A stretch of DNA of 64,000 nt. Source: Endomychus coccineus (Eukaryota > Arthropoda > Insecta > Coleoptera > Endomychidae). Below the pieces are notes generated by a model, which saw only the letters and a program-made list of their open reading frames with translations, was not told the DNA's origin and searched no databases. Positions within the stretch are counted from its first letter, which is position 1; each line of letters begins with the position of its first letter. Position numbers and translations under genes: made by a program. The stretch is from NCBI GenBank assembly GCA_958510875.1, contig OY294068.1:178901411-178965410 (forward strand), read 5' to 3'. Below are positions 47,067-54,569 of the stretch, in pieces.

Positions 47067-48278
47067 TCACACCAAATTCCGAACTGATCCTGTAATCGGA
47101 GAATACTCCATTATACGATCGTTAATGATGATGCAATAAGCCCTGGTGTTTTTGGGGAAATTCAGGAAACTTCCCATCTCTAGTTTGACGTCAACTGTTG
47201 ATGACTTTATAGCATCGTTTTGTTTTGAACAGTCAATCACAAAAATTGCTCTATTCTTGAATGCTATATAATCTAACATGGGTTCGCTTATTATTTTATT
47301 TGAAAATGATTTCTGGAAATCATAGTACATCTGGTATGCTTCCACGTATTGCTGGTCGGTGAAATTCAATTTCATTGCTTCATATGGATAACACTCTGAA
47401 TTCAAGTATAATTTAACATTTAGCAAGTTTATATTATCGAAATATGCACTGTGCTTAACAGGATTATTTTTTCGATCAGTTTGGAAAGCTAGAATCACAT
47501 ATCTGGGTCGTTCCAAATTCATTGAAGTTTTAACAGCCCAAATGTCGCGAGTGCTCTCCTTCATCAACGGATTTTCATGCAGATCCCAACTACGGAATGG
47601 AATCAAAATAGGCTTCTCAGCACTCAAATTCCCCAACATTTGAAATTTAACTTGATCACTTGGAAACACATGTCGCACTTTCAATGCTATCGTCTTCACA
47701 TTTATTTTAGCCGTTTTCGTGCCTGTGCTATTAGTATAGCAATCGTTATCGGTTCGAGACCTTATCAAGCGCAGCTTATGTTTTCCACCCAAAACTTTGT
47801 TATAGTCAATGAATAGGCCTAGTAGAAAATTCAACGGTATCCATAAATTGATTTTATTATTGTAGACTGAACTCAATACATCCTTAAATGACCATCCAGA
47901 AATAGCTAGAGGTATAGATTCATGTTTGGCATATGTTAGATAAGCTCTGATGGTGCTGACAATACCAGGATCACGTACTTTGTCTATCTCTTTTCCATTC
48001 AATTCATAACTGATATATTCGAAGAGAAACGCTCCGAAATTATTCGTTAGTTTACATTCACCATCACCACTTGCTTCTGGCTGGAATTCTGCCTCGATGA
48101 ATAAAGCAGACGAGGCCAAATCTACCAACACATCTTGTTGATTGATTAATATCTCAATTTCATCGCTGTTGCCAAAAGATGTTGTGTGGGGATAGTAGGT
48201 ATGAGTTTCTTCTCGGATGATGTCTTCATTGAAGTTTGGCTCGTTGAATATTTGAAGTTTTTCCGACATTGTAACCAA
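47067..48278 (-). CDS. Polinton major capsid protein (double jelly-roll)
   Basis: This 403-residue protein is encoded by an intact frame. The block FEYISYELNGKEIDKVRDPG, then STIRAYLTY near residues 85-115, is characteristic of Maverick/adintovirus hexon-like capsid proteins, as is the largely beta-strand composition and the NLWIPLNFLLGLF segment. By family, it forms the trimeric capsomer of an icosahedral particle. It lies after the minor capsid gene on the same strand (207-bp spacer). The start chosen is the first Met; a second Met, MSEKLQIF, three codons on is also likely. No damage was seen. Confidence 0.88.
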   Translation of the reverse strand: MVTMSEKLQIFNEPNFNEDIIREETHTYYPHTTSFGNSDEIEILINQQDVLVDLASSALFIEAEFQPEASGDGECKLTNNFGAFLFEYISYELNGKEIDKVRDPGIVSTIRAYLTYAKHESIPLAISGWSFKDVLSSVYNNKINLWIPLNFLLGLFIDYNKVLGGKHKLRLIRSRTDNDCYTNSTGTKTAKINVKTIALKVRHVFPSDQVKFQMLGNLSAEKPILIPFRSWDLHENPLMKESTRDIWAVKTSMNLERPRYVILAFQTDRKNNPVKHSAYFDNINLLNVKLYLNSECYPYEAMKLNFTDQQYVEAYQMYYDFQKSFSNKIISEPMLDYIAFKNRAIFVIDCSKQNDAIKSSTVDVKLEMGSFLNFPKNTRAYCIIINDRIMEYSPITGSVRNLV

Positions 48279-48485
48279 GGGACTTCAAAAAATTGATATT
48301 TTCCAATGATAGTGATGCAGAAGCAACCTTCTCCCTCGAGCTCGTTGTAGATAATGACTGATGACCACTATGGAGATGTCTTTTATTGCTGAAATCCAAA
48401 CCCATGTTCTCAAGTGATGGCTACTGCAACCTTCTCAGTTGAATTCCTTTCATATAATGAGTGGTGGTGAGTATTGGATTATTAT

Positions 48486-49253
48486 TTATTGTTGTGAGGT
48501 ATAATCCCTAACGATCTTTTTCAATTCCAATCGTATAATAATTTCTTCTCCACGAAAATTTACCGGTTTCCAATTCTGATCTAAAATATTCAGCGTGATG
48601 TTATCGAAGGACGTCTTGCTGATGACCGGTAGATAAATAAGATTCTTCGGCTCTATATCAATGGAAAACCCAGGTGGTACAAGAGGTGAGAACTCATATA
48701 TCGTATGAGCTATCTTATTGTTATAATATGCTCCTGCGGTTAAGTTACACTCAACACGTATTGTTTGAACTTTGATTATGTTTATAGGTCGATCAGATAC
48801 GTGTAGTTCGCGAGATGTCAATTTCTTTTTGCTGAATCCCAACAGTTCGCTTATACTATCTTTAGGAATAAAATTCACTTCAAAATCACTCTTCAGCTCT
48901 GCGTGTAGAGTGTTGTTGTTAGATTTTATTGATAATTTTCGGTCACGTTCTTCTTGCTTCACTCCTATCCCACAAACTGCACTTTGTATGAAATCCTTGA
49001 TGTCTGTCAACTCGTAGGACCCCGTAGGTATAGTTACTACTTCTTCCTCACCCTTCACATTTTTATAATAAAATTTATTAAAACCTTCTTCAATGTTCGG
49101 AATGCTATTGTACGTATGCAAGCCAACAAGTGCGATAGAATAATATGAATGAGGATCTAGTTCTATAGGTGGGTGGAAATCTACAGATAAGCGGGAGCTC
49201 TTACCCGTGATAGTGAACGTCTGAGACATGATTGATGCAAACTTTACCAACAA
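48486..49253 (-). CDS. Polinton minor capsid / penton-like protein
   Basis: This 255-residue protein is encoded by an intact frame. The N-terminal pattern (TITGKSSRLSVDFHPPIELD then YSIALVGLHTYNSIPNI) is the recurring signature of Maverick penton-like proteins with a single jelly-roll. YYNNKIAHTIYEFSP and PPGFSIDIEPKNLIYLPV are also family-like. By family, it occupies fivefold vertices. It lies 27 bp downstream of the protease stop, on the same strand. The first Met (49253) may be followed by use of the internal Met at residue 9 (MSQTFTI). Confidence 0.87.
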   Translation of the reverse strand: MLVKFASIMSQTFTITGKSSRLSVDFHPPIELDPHSYYSIALVGLHTYNSIPNIEEGFNKFYYKNVKGEEEVVTIPTGSYELTDIKDFIQSAVCGIGVKQEERDRKLSIKSNNNTLHAELKSDFEVNFIPKDSISELLGFSKKKLTSRELHVSDRPINIIKVQTIRVECNLTAGAYYNNKIAHTIYEFSPLVPPGFSIDIEPKNLIYLPVISKTSFDNITLNILDQNWKPVNFRGEEIIIRLELKKIVRDYTSQQ

Positions 49254-49280
49254 TCTATTTATATACTAATAAATTCAGGG

Positions 49281-49661
49281 TTAGTCGAGCACAACTGAAG
49301 AGTTAGAGAGGAAATCTAAACATAACTGACCACAATTATAAGTGTTATATTGTTGAAAATTATCGTGATTGAATAATATCTTACACTTTTTGAAATAATC
49401 CACTAGTTCGCGAGGGGGGCGTAAATTGCCAAAACTATCATAATATAAAACTGTATCACCGACTTTATTAAACCCAACCCAGTGAGTGCCTCCATTGTCC
49501 GAGCTATCTAAATTAACTATTCCACGCTCGTTTTTCCATGATCCGTTGGATGGTAGTTCATCACGCATAAATACTCCTCTAAAATGGGGAATTTTCAGAG
49601 CTTTTGCTAGTTTTCGTAGATCGAGATCGGTCAGAGGTCTTCTGGGTAGGTTTACTGACAG
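49281..49661 (-). CDS. Adenain-like cysteine protease, probably expressed by -1 frameshift
   Basis: This is a maturation protease of the adenovirus protease clan (C5-like). Counting from the first in-frame ATG (49568), His29 in GGTHWVGF, Asp44 in YYDSFGN, Gln72/73 and Cys79 in YNTYNCGQLC form the expected active site. The conserved N-terminal block (PLTDLDL, then KIPHFRGVFM) lies upstream of that ATG, in 31 codons that have no Met. The frame is closed by a stop at 49676-49674. Those codons begin exactly where a -1 shift at A AAA AAC (49667-49661) would place the ribosome. The likely product is therefore a C-terminal extension of the PLA2 protein, later cleaved. Starting at the ATG would lose part of the fold. 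Confidence 0.85.
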   Translation of the reverse strand: MSVNLPRRPLTDLDLRKLAKALKIPHFRGVFMRDELPSNGSWKNERGIVNLDSSDNGGTHWVGFNKVGDTVLYYDSFGNLRPPRELVDYFKKCKILFNHDNFQQYNTYNCGQLCLDFLSNSSVVLD

Positions 49662-49667
49662 TTTTTT
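49652..49667 (-). promoter_or_regulatory. Candidate -1 ribosomal frameshift site A AAA AAC
   Basis: In the PLA2 frame the codons are CCA AAA AAC TGT CAG TAA. The heptamer A AAA AAC fits the X XXY YYZ rule and is a well-known eukaryotic slippery site used by retroviruses. The -1 frame entered at 49661 is the protease frame and stays open to 49281. Only weak stem potential (CAGA/TCTG) is visible just downstream, so the stimulator is unclear. Confidence 0.72.
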
Positions 49668-50434
49668 GGATGTTTATTTAAATATAGACCAAGACCTTTG
49701 CGATACTTTTTCAAATATAGACCAGATCCTTGTTTCCCCAAAGCTATAGCTTCCATTGTTTTATTATGTTTTTCCGTTTCCTCCAAGGTTTTCCGAGCTG
49801 CTTTGCTGTCGTTGACGGCCTTAGCGATGCCTGCACCACCCCCCGCCAATGCTCCAGCAGCTGATAAGCCGGAAAACAGAGGTATTAAAAATTGTAGAAA
49901 TCCTCCAGTCTTTGGAATAGGAATTACTCTTGGTAACCGAACATTTTTCCGACCACCCGCTTTTTTGAATTGTTTTCGTGCAACTTTCAACGCTGTTTGG
50001 GATGTTTTCTTCAGATTGGATGAGTCAAACTTATTCTTCATAACTTTTCTCACCCCATCGACAATTGCACTTCCGAACCCAACCTTCTTTCTCATACCCA
50101 TTCCCAATTTCCTCTTTGCCTTCATAATTTTATTTACACCGAAAGCGGCAATCCTTTCTCCAAATTTTGTGTCTTTAGATTTGACACGTTGCCAAGCAGC
50201 GTTCTCTAATATTTTATCCGCCTCGTGACGTCCTTCCAAACTAGCGTTTCGCAGATATGAAATATCGTGTTGGCGGCAAGCTTTATCGAGTGGATTGATA
50301 CCTGAATCTCCTCTTCTCAACCGTTCTTCTAATTTTGTACCGGGACCACAGAATTGATAACCAGGAATATGAAGTTCAAACGGGAGCTTGTTTATAAGCG
50401 TATTGAGAACACCTTCTCCTACGTACGCTTCCAT
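49652..50434 (-). CDS. Virion protein with parvovirus-like phospholipase A2 domain
   Basis: This 260-residue protein is encoded by an intact frame. Residues 24-60 form a PLA2 domain like that of parvovirus VP1 unique regions, with a calcium loop (Y26-x-x-CGPGT), then NPLD and the catalytic pair His56-Asp57 in RQHDISY. A very basic middle section (Lys/Arg-rich, about 95-170) resembles a DNA-binding core protein. Residues about 176-206 are hydrophobic and Gly/Ala-rich (FLQFLIPLFSGLSAAGALAG), as in Maverick pX/pVI-like proteins. By family it would act on endosomal membranes during particle entry. Its 3' end carries the slippery heptamer two codons before the TAA and overlaps the protease frame. 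Confidence 0.85.
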   Translation of the reverse strand: MEAYVGEGVLNTLINKLPFELHIPGYQFCGPGTKLEERLRRGDSGINPLDKACRQHDISYLRNASLEGRHEADKILENAAWQRVKSKDTKFGERIAAFGVNKIMKAKRKLGMGMRKKVGFGSAIVDGVRKVMKNKFDSSNLKKTSQTALKVARKQFKKAGGRKNVRLPRVIPIPKTGGFLQFLIPLFSGLSAAGALAGGGAGIAKAVNDSKAARKTLEETEKHNKTMEAIALGKQGSGLYLKKYRKGLGLYLNKHPKNCQ

Positions 50435-50714
50435 ACAGACTGATGAAAATTCAAGATTGCACCGTTATTTAACGAGGGGAGGGAGAAAGATCAAAGATCT
50501 CAAAATAATATTTTTTACTAATTTCAAAATTTTCTCAATACAAAAGACTTAAGTATAATCTTAACAATATATGTTTCAAATATTATAATCTTCACTCTTG
50601 ATTCACCCTCATATTCACGGAATTTTTGTTCTATTATAATAACCATACCCTCGAGTCAATAATATTCCAGCTATTTGTTTGTTCCTAATAATCTCCAAAT
50701 GGTCAATGATGGAT
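50435..50714. other. 280-bp intergenic gap (PLA2 gene 5' side, integrase 3' side)
   Basis: It is AT-rich and no gene was seen. It probably holds the promoter for the PLA2-protease unit and a polyadenylation region for integrase. Confidence 0.45.
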
Positions 50715-51638
50715 TCATTGAACGAGATCCGAATTATTGATCCAACTGTTGTGATTATTATCTAGACCCAACCATTTCACATACTGTTGACCCCTCCTCT
50801 TTCGTAATATTTTTTCGACTAAATACACATCGGGTTGTTTTGTTTTCTGTAATTCTTCCTCGTAGAAACAGCCGCTGATTGGTGCGTTGGTCATATCTTC
50901 TAGTAGATATGTGACCGGGTTGGTAATTTTTACTTTGATGATTTTAAATAATTCCGTACTCCAATTGGGCGTAAATCCCTTCTCAAAAATATGTTCAGCC
51001 TTACTTATTCGTACCACATCTCCTACGTTGTATTTGTGAGGCAGAGCTAACTTGATGTGTGAGTAGGATCGCTTCAATATCTCGCTCTCAATCTGTTTCG
51101 TCACTTTTATTGGAGCCATATTTATAGTACTATGTTTACGTTTATTATATTTTTCTGTGGTTTCTTCAAGTATATCAAGCCATTTGTATTTCCCGCTGAG
51201 ACTGAAATGTTTGTAGAGCGATTCCTTTAACGTTCGAATGACACGTTCAGCAATGGCTGCTTTTTTCACACTATACGTATTATAATGATTGATATTATGT
51301 TTCTTCATTAGATTGTTAAAGTGTTTATTGAAGAATTCTTTTCCCTGATCGCTTTGCAGATTCCTAGGCTTACGATGTCCTTCTAGCAATATAGAACTGA
51401 CCGCTTTCCGAACTTCTTCGGCTGATTTCGTTTTGAGCGGGCGTGTCCATAGAAATTTCGAGAAACAATCGATCATGATCAAAATGTATTTGAATCCTCT
51501 ATTTTCACGAGCGTAATTACCCATTTCTGCCAGATCCATTTGCCACAAATCATCCAAACCTTTTATGATCGTTCTGCGTCGTTTGAAATTCTTCCTACTC
51601 GGCTTATGAAGCTCATGCACAACTTGTTCTCTACTCAT
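50715..51638 (-). CDS. Polinton integrase (retroviral-type DDE) with chromodomain
   Basis: This 307-residue protein is encoded by an intact frame. An LHKP motif (residues 10-13) and basic FKRRR stretch precede the catalytic core. The core carries Asp35 (LWQMDLAEM), Asp97 (NLQSDQGKEF) and Glu131 (AAIAERVIRTLK). Residues about 205-250 form the small SH3-like part (YNVGDVVRISK), and 270-305 a chromodomain (YLVEKILRKRRGQQYVKWLG). By family it cuts and joins the element ends, giving 6-bp duplications. The start is the first Met; a few upstream codons remain open without Met. It lies 17 bp after the fibre-like gene, which is in another frame. Confidence 0.94.
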   Translation of the reverse strand: MSREQVVHELHKPSRKNFKRRRTIIKGLDDLWQMDLAEMGNYARENRGFKYILIMIDCFSKFLWTRPLKTKSAEEVRKAVSSILLEGHRKPRNLQSDQGKEFFNKHFNNLMKKHNINHYNTYSVKKAAIAERVIRTLKESLYKHFSLSGKYKWLDILEETTEKYNKRKHSTINMAPIKVTKQIESEILKRSYSHIKLALPHKYNVGDVVRISKAEHIFEKGFTPNWSTELFKIIKVKITNPVTYLLEDMTNAPISGCFYEEELQKTKQPDVYLVEKILRKRRGQQYVKWLGLDNNHNSWINNSDLVQ

Positions 51639-51655
51639 CTTATCAATGTGGAAAT

Positions 51656-52309
51656 CTAGTGTAGAATTAATTTTTTGGGTATATTCACAGGATTTGGAGA
51701 TATACGTTTCACAGAGCCCTGCTTTGTTGTTGTGGATGATGAGGGTCTCTTCTTAGAAGGTTCCACAGATGTCATCCGTCGTTCTAACGCCTCCACTTTA
51801 CTAGTAATGTCATTTAGACGCATGTTCACACTGTTAAATGTGTTATTGATCTCTTTCAATTCATTTCTGTTTTCCCTCACACTATCACTGATTGTTTTAT
51901 ACTCTGATTTTATATAGATCCCCATTCCATTATATTTATTCTGAATGTCCATCAGATGTTTATCAATGTTGAGAATAACCTTGTCATTCGTTAAGTTATG
52001 TTCATCCAGATCCTTGTTGATATCTTTGATCAAATTATCAACCCTAACATTGAAGGTATCTTTAAGACTGGTTTCCGTTTTCAGATTCAGTTTGTGTGTT
52101 AATTTATCAACATATACTTTATTTGCAACATCTCCATCATCATTCGGTGATTTTACGTTGCACAATCTACGATTTTCCATATCATAACTTCCATCGCTCG
52201 TTAGGAATAATCCTTGTCCGTGAACTTGTTTGAAATTATTATTAAATACATTTGTATCATATATCCACATGGAAGAGGAGGCTCTGCCAAACTTATCCAT
52301 TGAAACCAT
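51656..52309 (-). CDS. Fibre-like coiled-coil protein
   Basis: This 217-residue protein is encoded by an intact frame. Residues 31-68 contain GLFLTSDGSYDMENRRLCNV then DDGDVANKVYVD. The latter is a motif seen at the start of shaft or coiled-coil regions in many tail-fibre and spike proteins. Residues about 70-180 are heptad-rich and predicted coiled coil (IKDINKDLDEHNL, VNMRLNDITSKVEALERRM). The C-terminus is basic and Ser/Thr/Pro-rich. This suggests a trimeric fibre or core scaffold, which is inference. Its start overlaps the stop of the DUF8207-type gene by 17 bp in another frame. Confidence 0.72.
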   Translation of the reverse strand: MVSMDKFGRASSSMWIYDTNVFNNNFKQVHGQGLFLTSDGSYDMENRRLCNVKSPNDDGDVANKVYVDKLTHKLNLKTETSLKDTFNVRVDNLIKDINKDLDEHNLTNDKVILNIDKHLMDIQNKYNGMGIYIKSEYKTISDSVRENRNELKEINNTFNSVNMRLNDITSKVEALERRMTSVEPSKKRPSSSTTTKQGSVKRISPNPVNIPKKLILH

Positions 52310-53357
52310 CTTTATAACTGAGATGAATTTGTCTTACACCTGGTTTTTGTTCAATTACCCCTGCCTCTATCAATTCTTCTATTATAGAGATTATCTCATT
52401 GTGATGATTATGGTTACCTGCATGCGAGGATGCAACAAGAAGTCTCAGTCTATCCACAATTTCGTTAACGTCATCCCAATAAACATATTCGATAGGTTTC
52501 TCGTTATATTCAAGCATATCATTTTTGATATATGCACTTCCAGTGTATGTTTTGGCTCTGGGTCTTTTCATGGAATTAATCAAAGGTTTCAGTACATTTT
52601 TGTATTTTACAATGTTTCTTATTCGATCAGCTGGATCGTTATTACGCCTATAAGCACTAGTCATTTCCATCATTTGACTGTAATTTTTCCCATCTTCCAC
52701 AGTGTAAGTATCAGGTAGAACATCTCTGTAAAATATCAAATTATACAGTCCTGTGGTACCCTTGAACGGAGTACCCTTGATAATTATATTACTCTCACTA
52801 TCAATTTCTATAGGTTGATTATCCATGAACCATTTGTCTAAAGTTGAATTATATTGCAATCCCATTCTATCATCGTATTTCTTGACATCATCATCCAATA
52901 GGAATCCTTCCAAGTAATAACGTGCTAATGTGGGGTATTGTTGCAGAAACTCCTCTGTAGCCTCTGCATTATCTTTCTTATGTTTTCTGAATTCTTCACG
53001 AATCTGATCGATAGTAGGTTCGAGGGTAAACACATCCTCCTCAGTATTTTGGGGGTTATATACGAACTCTTCCCCTTCAGTTACAATATTTGGGATTGGT
53101 ATGTTCTCCATTTGTGTTGCTGTAGAAACAATACTTTCAGGTTTAACCAACGAATTTTGTTTGATTATTTCAGCATTTTTCGCAATTTCCTCCAGAGGTT
53201 TATATACATTCCTGAACATATTATCTAGAATCTCATCATTTTCAGCTTTACCCAATTTCACAGCCATATATTTTTTCCTCACAACGTTTGCTAACTCCCA
53301 AATTTTTTTCTTCAATTGTTGTTTTTCTTTAAGCGTGTTACTCACACCCACGTCCAT
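52293..53357 (-). CDS. DUF8207-type Polinton-associated protein
   Basis: This 354-residue protein is encoded by an intact frame. Its C-terminal half carries KGTPFKGTTGLYNLIF and YVYWDDVNEIVDRLRLLVAS, then HNEIISIIEELIEAGVI. These are hallmarks of a protein found in very many arthropod Maverick copies and catalogued as DUF8207 (name from recall). The N-terminal 80 residues are Lys/Glu-rich with coiled-coil potential. The function is unknown. The gene lies 42 bp after the ATPase stop, and the conserved linkage suggests a role in virion assembly or genome packaging. Confidence 0.82.
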   Translation of the reverse strand: MDVGVSNTLKEKQQLKKKIWELANVVRKKYMAVKLGKAENDEILDNMFRNVYKPLEEIAKNAEIIKQNSLVKPESIVSTATQMENIPIPNIVTEGEEFVYNPQNTEEDVFTLEPTIDQIREEFRKHKKDNAEATEEFLQQYPTLARYYLEGFLLDDDVKKYDDRMGLQYNSTLDKWFMDNQPIEIDSESNIIIKGTPFKGTTGLYNLIFYRDVLPDTYTVEDGKNYSQMMEMTSAYRRNNDPADRIRNIVKYKNVLKPLINSMKRPRAKTYTGSAYIKNDMLEYNEKPIEYVYWDDVNEIVDRLRLLVASSHAGNHNHHNEIISIIEELIEAGVIEQKPGVRQIHLSYKDGFNG

Positions 53358-53399
53358 GCTGAGCGGGTTGTCTATTTCAAATGAAAGTATATATACATG

Positions 53400-54125
53400 T
53401 TAGATGTATATATAACTATCAAAACCTTTGCGATAACGTCCTTTGTTCATATCACAGTCTTTGTTTATCATAAGGAATCCATATTTATCTTTCCAACATA
53501 CGCTACATATCTCTTTGAATTTTTCGAGTGACATGTCGGTACTTATATGATCGGTGAATATATGTTTCAAATTGAGCTCATCCTGTTTGAAAATAATCAA
53601 GCAATTGGCATTGTCGCGCAATCCATGTTTTGGACATTTAGCAAAAGACTGGCAAAGATAGAAACTATCAATTGAGTTGTGTCTCCCTCTTGAAAAATAA
53701 GCACGAATTTTCTCCTGTTTCTCAAACATCACGTCATCGAATATTATGATTGAATTAGGCCTCGCTTCTGTGGGGTCTATGACCTCATCACTTTCGGTAC
53801 AAGGAAAATATCCAAGCCCCTCAATTTTCTTCAATGTCTCCTTTAGTAACTGGTATTTTGGTTGGTGTGAAGACTTTGAATATATGTACACGTTTTCAAA
53901 TTTCAGACCGTTTGCATCTAACAATAGAGATAACATCACATTTGTTTTCCCACAATTACTTGGAACACAGATTATTGTTCGTAGAGTATTAGGCAGCAAA
54001 GAGCTGTGACGTTGTGGTTGTTCAACATTCTCATTGCTTGACCCTAAGTTCATAATACTCAACGAGTCTTTTTGCTTAACAATCTTCATCATGCCTGAAG
54101 GCGAATCGAAATCATACTGGAACAT
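53400..54125 (-). CDS. Genome-packaging ATPase (FtsK/HerA-type)
   Basis: This 241-residue protein is encoded by an intact frame. Walker A is VPSNCGKT at 54-61, Walker B is SIIIFDDV at 125-132, and an arginine/glutamine-rich segment follows (YFSRGRHNSIDSFYLCQSF). This is the packaging ATPase of Polintons, adintoviruses and virophages, which pumps DNA into the capsid. It is the first gene of the minus-strand block, 450 bp inside the right TIR. No inactivating change was seen. Confidence 0.92.
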   Translation of the reverse strand: MFQYDFDSPSGMMKIVKQKDSLSIMNLGSSNENVEQPQRHSSLLPNTLRTIICVPSNCGKTNVMLSLLLDANGLKFENVYIYSKSSHQPKYQLLKETLKKIEGLGYFPCTESDEVIDPTEARPNSIIIFDDVMFEKQEKIRAYFSRGRHNSIDSFYLCQSFAKCPKHGLRDNANCLIIFKQDELNLKHIFTDHISTDMSLEKFKEICSVCWKDKYGFLMINKDCDMNKGRYRKGFDSYIYI

Positions 54126-54248
54126 ATGTTAATAAGCATTTGTTTATATACTAGATGATGATGTTATATTGTGTATGTCTGATCGCGCGGTTAGGTGCTT
54201 CTACGGTTCTGTCAAAATCAGGTATCAAATACATGTTAAATAGGTATG

Positions 54249-54500
54249 AATGCTGGAACACGTGTCTGAATGTTGAAACACGTGTCTGAATGTTGAAACA
54301 CGTGTCTGAAACACGTGTCTGAATGCTGAAACACGTGTCTGAATGTTGAAACACGTGTCTGAAACACGTGTCTGAATGCTGAAACACGTGTCTGAATGTT
54401 GAAACACGTGTCTGAATGTTGAAACACGTGTCTGAATGTTGAAACACGTGTCTGAATGTTGAAACACGTGTCTGAATGTTGAAACACTTGTCTGAATATT
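54249..54500. repeat. 20-bp minisatellite rich in CACGTG
   Basis: The unit is GAAACACGTGTCTGAATGTT. Twelve units carry an intact CACGTG, two units are shortened to about 12 bp, and end copies are degenerate. It is read through in all three frames on the minus strand, which produces repetitive open frames that are not genes. It lies between the right TIR and the ATPase gene, the probable promoter zone of the minus-strand block. Confidence 0.93.
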
Positions 54501-54569
54501 AAAGCATGTGTTGAATCATGCGAAAAAACATGTGTATGAATGTACTACAATCATTATGATTATTCACAT

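Noticed and set aside
49486..50228. Long plus-strand frames opposite the protease and PLA2 genes
   Set aside because: They are antisense shadows of minus-strand genes with clear family motifs.
51640..51690. A second programmed frameshift linking the fibre-like and integrase genes
   Set aside because: The integrase frame is open a short way upstream in -1, but the sequence CCC AAA AAA TTA does not fit the X XXY YYZ rule, and a normal ATG (MSREQ) exists.
52938..53403. Plus-strand Phe/Cys-rich frames opposite the DUF8207-type gene
   Set aside because: They are antisense shadows with no start context or similarity to any protein.
54151..54487. Three overlapping repetitive frames (MFQHSDTCFNIQTRVS-like) on the minus strand
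   Set aside because: They are translations of the 20-bp CACGTG minisatellite in all three frames. There is no composition or context of a real protein.
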